Of a stretch of 64,000 bases of DNA, positions 38,372-47,246 are shown piece by piece. Numbering within the stretch: the stretch's first letter is position 1; every line of letters starts with the position of its first letter. The stretch is from an uncultured Paracoccaceae bacterium. GTDB lineage: Bacteria > Pseudomonadota > Alphaproteobacteria > Rhodobacterales > Rhodobacteraceae. Where the stretch lies: assembly GCA_947497185.1 (NCBI GenBank), contig CANMFL010000005.1, positions 248,001 through 312,000 on the forward strand, written 5' to 3'. The notes below the pieces were generated by a model, which was not told the DNA's origin, did not search any database, and saw only the letters and a list, made by a program, of their open reading frames with translations. Both the position numbers and the translations under genes were made by a program.

Positions 38372-39034
38372 ATGACAGAGTTGATCGTTGACGTCACCGA
38401 CCCGATCGCATTGATCGGTGGTGCACAGCTTAGCCCACAACACCTTAACATACTGCAAACACTGACCCAAACCTTTGTTGCGGCTGACAGTGGGGCGGAT
38501 CATCTACTCAGCGCGGGGATCAGTCCGGCGGCTGTTATCGGTGACTTCGACAGTTTGTCTGATGACGCCAGATCAGCGTTTTCGCCACAATTGTATCATG
38601 TGACAGAGCAGGACACGATCGACCTAGAGAAGACTTTGAACCGCATTTCTGCGCCTGTGATCATTGGCGCAGGATTCTTGGGCGGACGATTGGACCATTC
38701 TTTCGCGGCGTTAAATGCATTGGCGCGATCTGCAGGGATGCCGTTGATTCTGTTGTCTGATACCGAATGCTGTTTCCGCGCGCCAAACACGTCATGGCAG
38801 ATTGACCTGCCCCAAGGCACACCTTTTGCGATACTGCCGCTGCACGATGTGGTGGCCAGCACGGCGGGATTGGTGTGGGATATGGACGAGATGGCGCTAA
38901 GTCCGATAGGCCGTGTCAGCTCGTCCAATATGACCGAGCAAGATCGCGTGACGGTGACGATTACAGGGGCTGCGATTGTGACGATGCCGCTGGATCAGCT
39001 GGCTGCCGCGATAGACGTTGTTCGCGTAGAATAA
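38372..39034 (+). CDS. thiamine diphosphokinase
   Basis: 220 residues converting thiamine to thiamine diphosphate. AADSGADHLL, VIGDFDSLSDDA, DTIDLEKTLNRI and GGRLDHSFAALN are the substrate-binding motifs of the TPK/ThiN family. It is divergent from the acidic 707-residue protein gene. Its last 74 bp overlap the end of the convergent EamA gene, an unusually long tail overlap. Confidence 0.93.
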   Translation: MTELIVDVTDPIALIGGAQLSPQHLNILQTLTQTFVAADSGADHLLSAGISPAAVIGDFDSLSDDARSAFSPQLYHVTEQDTIDLEKTLNRISAPVIIGAGFLGGRLDHSFAALNALARSAGMPLILLSDTECCFRAPNTSWQIDLPQGTPFAILPLHDVVASTAGLVWDMDEMALSPIGRVSSSNMTEQDRVTVTITGAAIVTMPLDQLAAAIDVVRVE

Positions 39035-39887
39035 TGTAAAGGCCCGCCCCGACGGTGATGCAAATCCCAAGTGCGGCAAGCCCGTTTGGCAGGTCTTTGA
39101 AGATCAGCCAGCCAATCGCAGTGCCGAATGGAATTTCGAGATATTGCATCGGCGCGAGGGTAGAGGCGGGCGCAAAGCGTAGGCTGCCTGTCATCATGAG
39201 GTGCGCAATCGTGCCGAGCACGCCAAGGGCCGCGAGCATCCAGATGTCTGCTGTGTCCGGCCATTGCACATTAAATCCGGGGGCATTGGGAAAGATGACC
39301 ATAAGGGGGACCACGATCACCAGCGCTTGGAGCCCGCTGACCGCTTGTAGGTGCACCGCGTCGATGGATTTTGCGATCTGGCGGGTGACGAGAATAAACA
39401 GGGCAAAGACGATAGCGACGCCAAGCGGGAGGAGCGCGGGCCAGCCGACGGCGACGAAGTTCGGTTGGATCACGAGGAGTGTGCCGAGAAAGCCAACGGT
39501 GCAGGCGGAAATCCGGTGTGGGCCGATTGCTTCGTGCAGGACGAAATGCCCAAGGATCAGCATGATGAACGGCATCACAAAGGCAATCGCCAATGCGTCG
39601 GCCAAGGGCAGATACCACAGGCTTGTGAACATCAGCGCGACGCCCGCGATGTGCAAACAGGTCCTCAGCAAAATTTTCGGAAAGGTGCCAGCGGGCGTGC
39701 GCAGTGTGCCGCTGGACAGCAACACAAGCGGCGTGAGCATCGCCGCCTGGATACCAAAACGGACGCAGATCAGGCCCATCAGGGCCACGGTGTCGCCCAG
39801 CAGTTTTGCCATCGCATCACCAAGCGGCGCTAGAATGCAAAAGCCGAGCATGAGAAGAATACCGAAAAAGGGGCGATCTTGGGTCAT
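38961..39887 (-). CDS. EamA/DMT family transporter (second)
   Basis: 308 residues with about ten membrane segments. ALAIAFVMPFIMLILGHFVLHE and MQYLEIPFGTAIGWLIFKDLP are conserved DMT features. The charged C-terminal tail (REQRLSRQPADPAASSQSQPL) is the part lying antisense to the thiamine diphosphokinase end. The substrate is unknown. Confidence 0.88.
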   Translation of the reverse strand: MTQDRPFFGILLMLGFCILAPLGDAMAKLLGDTVALMGLICVRFGIQAAMLTPLVLLSSGTLRTPAGTFPKILLRTCLHIAGVALMFTSLWYLPLADALAIAFVMPFIMLILGHFVLHEAIGPHRISACTVGFLGTLLVIQPNFVAVGWPALLPLGVAIVFALFILVTRQIAKSIDAVHLQAVSGLQALVIVVPLMVIFPNAPGFNVQWPDTADIWMLAALGVLGTIAHLMMTGSLRFAPASTLAPMQYLEIPFGTAIGWLIFKDLPNGLAALGICITVGAGLYIILREQRLSRQPADPAASSQSQPL

Positions 39888-40017
39888 TATAGGATCTGAG
39901 TTGCGATGTTTGAGGGCGGCAGTAGGCGGTGGTTTGCGATGAGAGTGCGGGAGCCTCCGGCGGGGATTTTGAAGAAGTCAAAGAAGCGAAAGAGGTGCGT
40001 TTTTCATCTGAGGTTTG

Positions 40018-41391
40018 TTAGCAATTGGGGACGTTGACGGCGAGGCCACCGAGGGCTGTTTCTTTGTATTTCTCGCTCATGTCGACGCCTGTTTGTCGCA
40101 TGGTTTCGATCGCGGCGTCGAGTGGCACGAGGTGGGTGCCATCGCCGCGTAGAGAGAGTGACGCGGCTGACACAGCTTTGATAGCACCTAGGCCGTTGCG
40201 TTCGATGCAGGGGACTTGCACCAAACCTCTGACCGGATCGCAGGTCATGCCAAGGTGGTGTTCAAGTGCGATTTCGGCGGCGTTTTCGACTTGGGCGGGG
40301 GTGCCGCCAAGGGCTGCGCATAGACCTGCGGCGGCCATCGCGGCAGCTGATCCGACCTCTGCCTGGCAACCGCATTCGGCCCCTGAGATTGAGGCGTTAA
40401 ACTTGATTAATCCGCCAATCGCAGCGGCCGTCAGCAGGAAGTCGGGGACCTTTTTGATCGTCGCACCCGGCACGTGGTCGAGGTAGTAGCGGATCGTCGC
40501 AGGCACCACGCCTGCAGCGCCGTTTGTAGGCGCTGTCACAACCTGACCGCCTGCCGCGTTTTCCTCGTTCACGGCCATCGCGTAGGTCGACATCCAGTCG
40601 TTGATCGTGTGCGGCGCGGACAGGTTCATACCGCGTTCAGCCTGTAGGGTATCGTAGATGCCCTTGGCGCGGCGTTTGACGTTCAAGCCGCCGGGAAGAA
40701 TACCGTCGGTGACGAGGCCACGATCAATGCAGGCTGACATGACCTCCCAAATGCGGGTGAGGCCGCGGTCCAGATCGCTGTAACCCATGCGGCTGAGTTC
40801 GTTTGAGCGTTTCATATCGGCGATGGATTTGCCGGATTTATCCGCCATTTTGAGCATGTCGTTGGCGGTGGTGAACGGGAAGGAGACGGGGGCGCCTGTG
40901 TCGGAATCTTTGCCATCTGCCAATTCGGTATCGGTTAATACAAAGCCTCCGCCGATGGAGTAGTAGGTCTGGCTGATGATAACGTCGCCTTGGCTGTCGG
41001 TGCCGTGCAGTTTCAGCCCGTTGGTGTGACCGGACAACGGCGGGCCGTAGTCGAACAAGAGATCAGCGGTCGGGTCAAAGCGCAGCGGGGGCAGGCCGTC
41101 GGGTCTGACAATGTGTTCGGATTGGATCAGGGTGTAGGCTGCATCGGCTTTGTCTTTGTCGTAATCATCCGCACGGACCCCTGCCAGCCCGAGAATCACA
41201 GCGCGGTCTGTGGCGTGGCCAACACCGGTGAACGCGAGCGAGCCGTGCAGTGATGCTTTGACGCCGGCAATCGCGAAAGGCTGGGCGCGCAGGTGGTCTA
41301 GGAAGCGGGCCGCTGCGACCATCGGGCCGATGGTGTGAGAGGATGACGGGCCGAGCCCGACTTTGAACATATCGAATACAGATAAAAACAT
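40018..41391 (-). CDS. sdaA: L-serine ammonia-lyase
   Basis: 457 residues; the iron-sulfur enzyme that converts L-serine to pyruvate and ammonia. GLGPSSSHTIGPM near the N-terminus and the cysteine-rich SGAECGCQAEVGSAAAM and MTCDPVRGLVQVPCIERN bind the cluster. MFLSVFDMFKVG at 41391 is the chosen start; its A overlaps the stop of the upstream GST gene (TAATG). The two genes are probably co-transcribed. Confidence 0.96.
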   Translation of the reverse strand: MFLSVFDMFKVGLGPSSSHTIGPMVAAARFLDHLRAQPFAIAGVKASLHGSLAFTGVGHATDRAVILGLAGVRADDYDKDKADAAYTLIQSEHIVRPDGLPPLRFDPTADLLFDYGPPLSGHTNGLKLHGTDSQGDVIISQTYYSIGGGFVLTDTELADGKDSDTGAPVSFPFTTANDMLKMADKSGKSIADMKRSNELSRMGYSDLDRGLTRIWEVMSACIDRGLVTDGILPGGLNVKRRAKGIYDTLQAERGMNLSAPHTINDWMSTYAMAVNEENAAGGQVVTAPTNGAAGVVPATIRYYLDHVPGATIKKVPDFLLTAAAIGGLIKFNASISGAECGCQAEVGSAAAMAAAGLCAALGGTPAQVENAAEIALEHHLGMTCDPVRGLVQVPCIERNGLGAIKAVSAASLSLRGDGTHLVPLDAAIETMRQTGVDMSEKYKETALGGLAVNVPNC

Positions 41392-42065
41392 TAGGTGGCG
41401 CTGCCTATTGGAGGATTGGGAAGGTGTGGATCGGAAAAAACTGTTGGGCCTAGACCCTCTAGAGCGCAAACTTCATGTACTTTGCGTTGCGTCTCAAAGG
41501 TTTTGGCGAAGGCCATGAGGACCGGAAATTTGGACAAATCGAACCACGCCGTGTCGCCGCCGTACAGTGCTGACCAACGTAACATGGGGGCTAGGTAACA
41601 GGCCAGAACAGGGCATTGGACCTTGTCCCAACGGTCATTCAACTGGGCGAAAAGGGTGGTTAATCGTTGTTGCGTTTGTCTGCGTAAGCCATTTGGATCG
41701 GTTGGCATATATTGCTCAGGATAGAACAACATTCGCAAAGCAGGATGCAGCGTATTCGAGAGCCACATCAGTTGCGATAATGCGATGCAGCGCTGGGCAT
41801 CGTGAGGCGCGGGAAACACGCGGCCAGGAGCGCGATCTGCAAGCCAAAGCAGGATCGCTGCGGTCTCGTAAATCGGGCCGTTCGGGGTTTCCAGCGTTGG
41901 GATCAACCCGTTGGGATTCATGTGTAGGTAAGCGTCGGACTTTTGCGCCTGCTTGGCGCGGTTAACCAAAACCGCACGGTACGGCACATCCATTTCCGCA
42001 AGCAAAAGCCGGACGCAAAGGGATGCATTATCAGGGGCGTAGTGCAGGGTCAGGTCTGGCGTCAT
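41391..42065 (-). CDS. glutathione S-transferase family protein
   Basis: 224 residues. The N-terminal thioredoxin-like domain has TLHYAPDNASLCVRLLLAEM and HMNPNGLIPTLETPNGPIYETAAIL, the glutathione-binding region with its cis-Pro. A helical C-terminal domain follows. It is coupled to sdaA by a one-base stop/start overlap. The substrate is unknown. Confidence 0.88.
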   Translation of the reverse strand: MTPDLTLHYAPDNASLCVRLLLAEMDVPYRAVLVNRAKQAQKSDAYLHMNPNGLIPTLETPNGPIYETAAILLWLADRAPGRVFPAPHDAQRCIALSQLMWLSNTLHPALRMLFYPEQYMPTDPNGLRRQTQQRLTTLFAQLNDRWDKVQCPVLACYLAPMLRWSALYGGDTAWFDLSKFPVLMAFAKTFETQRKVHEVCALEGLGPTVFSDPHLPNPPIGSAT

Positions 42066-42230
42066 TTCGGGATGATAGCGAGCCTGTCGCGGAATGAAAC
42101 CGCTGAAAACGACCCAATGGCGGGTCTATTCGGCCTCGCTTGTCGGTGTTGTGCTTTGAATTTTAACGTTTCCTCAATGCTTTTGGCAGCCTATACACCG
42201 ATCAAACACATTCTCACCGGAGCCGCCCTA

Positions 42231-43010
42231 ATGTCGTCTGATCTCTCGCCCATCGACAAAGCCAAATTTGTGGCCGCTAAACGTGCGGCGCAATTCGTGA
42301 CTAGTGGTATGAAGGTGGGGCTTGGGTCCGGTTCGACCGCTGCGTGGTTGGTGCAATGCTTAGGCGAACGGGTGCGCGTTGAAGGGTTGGCGATGACGGG
42401 CGTGCCGACGTCCCGCCGCACCGCGCAATTGGCCCGAGATGTCGGTATTCCTGTGATGTCTTTGGACGAGGCCAAGACGTTAGACCTGTCGATTGATGGC
42501 GCGGATGAATTCAACGGCAAGTTGAATTTGATCAAAGGCGGCGGCGGTTCGTTGTTGCACGAAAAGATCGTGGCGACGGCGTCAGAGCGCATGATTGTCG
42601 TCGCAGATGCATCCAAGCGGGTCGAAACGCTGGGCGCATTTCCACTACCGCTAGAGGTGATCTCGTTCGGTTGGCAGACGACGAAAGCACTGGTCGAGGA
42701 AACCTTGATCGGGTTGGATGTGTTGGGTCGCACGGCGAGTTTGCGGATGAATGGCGACGCGCCCTTTGCGACGGATGAGGGCAACTATATCCTTGATCTG
42801 CACCTGCACAGGATCGGTGATCCACGGCAATTGTCCATGATTGTGAACCAAATACCGGGCGTTGTTGAGAACGGTTTGTTCATTGATATTTGCGATGCGA
42901 TTGTTGTCGGTTACGGCGATGGCCGGGTCGAGGTGACGGATATTAACGATGGATCAATCGAGGAAACGCGCTTTGATTTCGTTGAGCGCGACAATATTTT
43001 CGCTGATTAA
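42231..43010 (+). CDS. rpiA: ribose-5-phosphate isomerase A
   Basis: 259 residues; interconverts ribose-5-phosphate and ribulose-5-phosphate. GLGSGSTAAWLVQ, DLSIDGADEFNG and KGGGGSLLHEKIVA are the active-site motifs. The start at 42231 (MSSDLSPIDKAK) was chosen on family length; the frame is open nearly 100 codons upstream with a non-family sequence. Confidence 0.96.
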   Translation: MSSDLSPIDKAKFVAAKRAAQFVTSGMKVGLGSGSTAAWLVQCLGERVRVEGLAMTGVPTSRRTAQLARDVGIPVMSLDEAKTLDLSIDGADEFNGKLNLIKGGGGSLLHEKIVATASERMIVVADASKRVETLGAFPLPLEVISFGWQTTKALVEETLIGLDVLGRTASLRMNGDAPFATDEGNYILDLHLHRIGDPRQLSMIVNQIPGVVENGLFIDICDAIVVGYGDGRVEVTDINDGSIEETRFDFVERDNIFAD

Positions 43011-43024
43011 TCATGAACGCAGTG

Positions 43025-43047
43025 GGTTTAGCGGGATACGCTAAACC
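43025..43047 (+). terminator. hairpin after rpiA
   Basis: Perfect 9-bp stem GGTTTAGCG/CGCTAAACC with loop GGATA, 15 bp after the rpiA stop. No clear T-tract, so termination is likely but unproven. Confidence 0.55.
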
Positions 43048-43187
43048 GGTTGTTAAAGTGTCTGCTGCACTGTCGGCGCGACCTCACACGCGCGAACGTG
43101 ACAAAGGTTACACGGACGAGGCGTTGTAGTCTGGCTGCGACACACATAGTTTAGCGCTGAATTATGAATATATGTGAGGACTTGAAG

Positions 43188-44546
43188 ATGGCTTTTGATT
43201 TTGACCTGTTTGTCATCGGCGGCGGCTCTGGTGGTGTGCGTGCTGGTCGGGTTGCGTCCCAGAATGGTGCAAAAGTCGCACTGGCCGAAGAGTTCCGCAT
43301 GGGGGGCACATGCGTGATCCGTGGCTGTGTTCCAAAGAAATTGATGGTCTTTGCGTCCCAGTTTTCTGCGGCATTTGTTGATGCAAAGGAATACGGCTGG
43401 GATGTCGGTGTGAAGCCGACATTTGGCTGGATGGGTTTTCGGACAAAATTGCACGCTGAGTTAGAGCGCCTTGAAGGCATCTACCGCAAGTTGTTGAACA
43501 ACAACGATGTGACGATTTTCGATAGCCGTGCCGTTGTGAAAGACGCCCACACTGTTGTGCTGAATGATGGTAAAGAGGTCACTGCAAAGACGATCTTGGT
43601 CGCTGTTGGTGGCCGTCCGGTTGTGCCTGATTTTGAAGGTTCAGAGCACGCGATCACGTCGAACGATATCTTCTTGCTGGACGAGATGCCGAACAAGATT
43701 TTGATTGTTGGCGGTGGTTATATTGCGTCCGAATTTGCGGGTATTTTGAATGGGTTGGGCGTTCATGTGACCCAAGCCTACCGTGGCAAGCAGATTTTGC
43801 GCGGCTTTGACAACGAGGCGCGTGAATTGATTGCGTCCGGCATGGTTGAGAAAGGCGTGGATTTGCAGCTGAACACCGATGTCGCCAAGATTGATAAAGT
43901 CGGCGAAGTGTTTGCGGTGACGTTCAAGGACGGTGCTGTGCATACCTTTGATCAGGTGATGTACGCGACAGGACGTCGTCCGAATACGGATGGTATGGGC
44001 CTGGAAGAGGTCGGCGTTGCGCTTGGCAAAAGCGGTCAGATCGTCGTGGATGAATATAGCGCGACTGCTGTGCCGTCGATTTATGCCGTGGGCGATGTGA
44101 CCGATCGGGTACAACTGACGCCTGTGGCGATCCGCGAAGGCATGGCGTTTGTCGAAACTGTGATCAAAGGCAATCCAACGCCTGTGGACCACGACTTGAT
44201 CCCGTCTGCCGTGTTCACGCAGCCGGAATTTGGCACAATCGGGCTGTCCGAAGAAGACGCCGCCAAGCAAGAAGCTATCGAAGTCTATGCGACGACGTTC
44301 AAACCGATGAACCATTCCTTTGCCGGTCGCGATGATCGTGTGATGATGAAAATGGTTGTCTCGAAAGCCACGCGCAAAGTGCTTGGTGTGCATATTGTCG
44401 CAGATGGGGCGGGCGAAATGATCCAAATGGTCGGAATCGCCGTGAAAATGGGTGCAACCAAAGAAGAATTCGACGCTACGGTTGCAGTTCACCCTACAAT
44501 GTCCGAAGAACTCGTGACGATGAAAGAACCTGTCCGCACGACTTGA
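43188..44546 (+). CDS. gor: glutathione-disulfide reductase
   Basis: 452 residues; reduces glutathione disulfide with NADPH. FAD site LFVIGGGSGGVRAGR, redox pair in GGTCVIRGCVPKKLM, NADPH site ILIVGGGYIASEFAG and the C-terminal AVHPTMSEELVTM with the catalytic His. MAFDFDLFVIGGG at 43188 is the family-like start after a GAGG site. Confidence 0.96.
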   Translation: MAFDFDLFVIGGGSGGVRAGRVASQNGAKVALAEEFRMGGTCVIRGCVPKKLMVFASQFSAAFVDAKEYGWDVGVKPTFGWMGFRTKLHAELERLEGIYRKLLNNNDVTIFDSRAVVKDAHTVVLNDGKEVTAKTILVAVGGRPVVPDFEGSEHAITSNDIFLLDEMPNKILIVGGGYIASEFAGILNGLGVHVTQAYRGKQILRGFDNEARELIASGMVEKGVDLQLNTDVAKIDKVGEVFAVTFKDGAVHTFDQVMYATGRRPNTDGMGLEEVGVALGKSGQIVVDEYSATAVPSIYAVGDVTDRVQLTPVAIREGMAFVETVIKGNPTPVDHDLIPSAVFTQPEFGTIGLSEEDAAKQEAIEVYATTFKPMNHSFAGRDDRVMMKMVVSKATRKVLGVHIVADGAGEMIQMVGIAVKMGATKEEFDATVAVHPTMSEELVTMKEPVRTT

Positions 44547-44615
44547 TTTCGGAGGTTCGGTCTACACATATAATACGACAGCCCGGATGATGCGGGCGGC
44601 AGCATGGGAAGCACA

Positions 44616-45782
44616 ATGGCAGGGAATAACGGTGGCCCTTGGGGCGGCGGTGGAAACAACGGCTCAAACGACGGCGGCGATGACAAGCGCGGCAGCAATA
44701 ATGGTGGGCGACGTCCCGGCAATGATGGGCCGCAAATCCCTGAGATTGACGAGTTGATGAACAAAGGCCGCGAACAGTTGCGCGTCTTGATGGGCGGCGG
44801 AGGTAACGGCGGTCGGAACAACGGGACTGGCGGTGGCAGCGGTGGTCCGCAGATCACACGCGGTATGGTTGGTCTGGGCGTCTTGGTCGCGTCTGTCGCA
44901 TGGGTTGCGGCCTCTGTTTATACGGTCAAGCCCGAGGAGCAATCTGTCGAGCTGATGCTGGGCAAATATTCATCGACAGGCGGTCCGGGTCTGAACTTTG
45001 CGCCTTGGCCTCTGGTGACCAAGGAAATTCTTGCTGTCACGACTGAGCGTAACACCGACATTGGTGTGAACCGTACAGGGTCTGAAGCAGGGCTGATGCT
45101 GACAGGTGATGAGAACATCGTGGACATTGATTTCCAAGTTGTTTGGAACATCACTGATCCACAGAAGTATCTGTTCAACCTCGCGAACCCGCCTCAGACG
45201 ATCGAAGCGGTGTCAGAATCGGCGATGCGCGAAATCATTTCGCAGTCTGATCTGGCTCCAATCCTGAACAGGGACCGTGGCGCGATTGCTGACCGTTTGC
45301 GCGACGCGATCCAATCGACAATGGATAGCTACGATTCTGGCGTGAATATCGTGCGTGTTAACTTTGATAAGGCCGATCCGCCTGTTGAGGTCATCGCGTC
45401 CTTCCGTGCGGTACAGGATGCCGAGCAGGAACGTGACCGGCTGCAAAACATCGCGGATGCCTATGCAAACCAAGTGGTTGCGGGCGCGCGTGGTGAAGCT
45501 GCCCAGTTGATCGAGCAATCCGAAGCGTATCGGTCGCAGGTCGTAAACGAAGCGCAGGGTGAAGCGTCACGTTTCACTGCGGTTTTGGCGGAATACGAGA
45601 AGGCTCCAGAGGTGACGCGCAAGCGCCTGTATCTGGAAACCATGGAACAAGTCCTTGGCGGCGTTGACATTATTCTGCTCGACGAAGCTGCCGGTGGCAG
45701 TGGGAACGGTCAGGGCGTTGTCCCGTATCTGTCCTTGAATGAGTTGCGTCGCAACACGACCACCGATGGAGGGTCCAACTGA
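44616..45782 (+). CDS. hflK: FtsH protease modulator HflK
   Basis: 388 residues. A glycine/asparagine-rich cytoplasmic N-terminus (GGPWGGGGNNGSNDGGDD) precedes one membrane helix (MVGLGVLVASVAWVAASVYTV) and a periplasmic SPFH/band 7 domain with LSLNELRRN near the end. With HflC it forms the cage that controls FtsH. A perfect -10 TATAAT lies at 44569-44574 upstream. Start at 44616; an ATG 12 nt earlier is possible. It overlaps hflC by one base. Confidence 0.94.
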   Translation: MAGNNGGPWGGGGNNGSNDGGDDKRGSNNGGRRPGNDGPQIPEIDELMNKGREQLRVLMGGGGNGGRNNGTGGGSGGPQITRGMVGLGVLVASVAWVAASVYTVKPEEQSVELMLGKYSSTGGPGLNFAPWPLVTKEILAVTTERNTDIGVNRTGSEAGLMLTGDENIVDIDFQVVWNITDPQKYLFNLANPPQTIEAVSESAMREIISQSDLAPILNRDRGAIADRLRDAIQSTMDSYDSGVNIVRVNFDKADPPVEVIASFRAVQDAEQERDRLQNIADAYANQVVAGARGEAAQLIEQSEAYRSQVVNEAQGEASRFTAVLAEYEKAPEVTRKRLYLETMEQVLGGVDIILLDEAAGGSGNGQGVVPYLSLNELRRNTTTDGGSN

Positions 45783-46660
45783 TGAATAAGTCAGCATTTC
45801 TTTTGCCAGCCGCTGCGGTTATTGTTGTTGGGCTGTTGTCGTCTGTGTTCATCGTTGACGAACGTCAGAAGGCGCTTGTTTTGCAATTCGGTCAGATTGT
45901 CCGTGTCGAAGAAGAACCAGGTCTCAGCTTTAAATTGCCGTTGATTCAAGAGGTTGTGCGGTATGATGACCGTATCTTGAGCCGCGATCTTGATCCGCTT
46001 GAGGTGACGCCGTCCGATGATCGTCGATTGATCGTTGACGCATTTGCCCGTTACCGGATCGCAGATGTGGAACGGTTCCGTCAGGCTGTCGGTTCCGGTG
46101 GTGAAGAGGCGGCTGCGCGTCGTCTTGATTCGATCCTGCGTGCCGAAACACGTGAAGTTCTGGGGTCTGTATCATCGAACGACATTCTGTCAGTCGACCG
46201 TGCAGCCCTGATGTTGCGTATCCGGAACTCTGCGATTGCAGAGGCCAATGCGCTTGGTTTGCAAGTGGTTGACGTGCGTTTGAAGCGGACAGATTTGCCG
46301 CCGGAAAACCTCGCGGCGACTTACGAGCGGATGAAGGCAGAGCGCGAACGCGAGGCGGCTGACGAGATCGCTCGTGGTAACGAGGCTGCCCAGCGGGTGC
46401 GTGCGGGTGCTGACCGGACAGTTGTGGAATTGGTATCTGATGCGACGCGTCAGTCCGAGATCACACGCGGTGAAGCAGATGCCGAACGCAATGCGATCTT
46501 TGCCGAAAGCTTTGGATCTGATCCTGAATTCTTTGAATTCTATCGGTCAATGACTGCTTATTCGCGTGCGCTGACTTCCGAGAATTCAACGATGGTTTTG
46601 TCGCCTGAAAACGAGTTCTTTAACTATCTAAAGTCTGATGAAGGCGCGTCCGCAAACTGA
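45782..46660 (+). CDS. hflC: FtsH protease modulator HflC
   Basis: 292 residues. One N-terminal membrane helix (FLLPAAAVIVVGLLSSVFI) and an SPFH domain with VDERQKALVLQFGQIVR at the start and MKAEREREAADEIARGNEAA in the coiled-coil part, followed by AERNAIFAESFGSDPEFF. It is the partner of HflK at the inner membrane, periplasmic side. Starts at TGATG with the hflK stop. Confidence 0.95.
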   Translation: MNKSAFLLPAAAVIVVGLLSSVFIVDERQKALVLQFGQIVRVEEEPGLSFKLPLIQEVVRYDDRILSRDLDPLEVTPSDDRRLIVDAFARYRIADVERFRQAVGSGGEEAAARRLDSILRAETREVLGSVSSNDILSVDRAALMLRIRNSAIAEANALGLQVVDVRLKRTDLPPENLAATYERMKAEREREAADEIARGNEAAQRVRAGADRTVVELVSDATRQSEITRGEADAERNAIFAESFGSDPEFFEFYRSMTAYSRALTSENSTMVLSPENEFFNYLKSDEGASAN

Positions 46661-46684
46661 GGTTTGCACGCAAGATGATTGGGG

Positions 46685-46713
46685 AATGGCCGGCATACAC
46701 GCCGGCCATTTTT
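46685..46713 (+). terminator. intrinsic terminator of hflKC
   Basis: Stem ATGGCCGGC/GCCGGCCAT with loop ATACAC, followed by TTTTT. Confidence 0.9.
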
Positions 46714-46724
46714 CGTTGGTGGCA

Positions 46725-46970
46725 CTATAAGACGAAGAAATACCGTCCAATCCCATAGAGATAGAGCACCGTGAACATCACGTTAATCCATTTGAGTTGA
46801 GGTTCTGAGCGCAGCCAGCCGCAGTAAATCCAAATAAGACAAAAGGGCAGGCTGAACAGCATCGCTCCTAGGTGCCAGCCTTGAATGACGCAAATCGTAC
46901 TGCATAATCCAAGGACAAAGGCCACCCATTTCATCGGCTGCTCGAAGGCAGCAAACGACATCAGCGTCAT
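46725..46970 (-). CDS. small membrane protein of unknown function
   Basis: 81 residues with two or three hydrophobic helices: WVAFVLGLCSTICVIQGWHL, then MLFSLPFCLIWIYCGWL, then WINVMFTVLYLYGIGRYFF. No clear ribosome site precedes either the ATG at 46970 or the in-frame ATG at 46934 (MKWVAFVLG). It is convergent with hflKC. The family is not recognised with confidence. Confidence 0.65.
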   Translation of the reverse strand: MTLMSFAAFEQPMKWVAFVLGLCSTICVIQGWHLGAMLFSLPFCLIWIYCGWLRSEPQLKWINVMFTVLYLYGIGRYFFVL

Positions 46971-47246
46971 AGACAGGCTTTCAGGTAAACAGCGCCGTGG
47001 ACCCGGCGGTCTGCTACGTCCCGGATATCAGATCGGCCGCATTTTTCTACCGCGAATTTGCCCGATGAATGATAATGAACGGCATAGGTGCGGATCGTTT
47101 CCAGATCACGCGGAAATGTGGAAAAATCACACTCCTGTGAGGCTAAACATTTGTGAATTGTGTTGTGTCTTTGCGGCCCTACATAGAGTGTTAGTGAAAA
47201 GGAGCGTTCTATCGTTCCTGACGTCATGGATGAGAGGGAGAAACTC

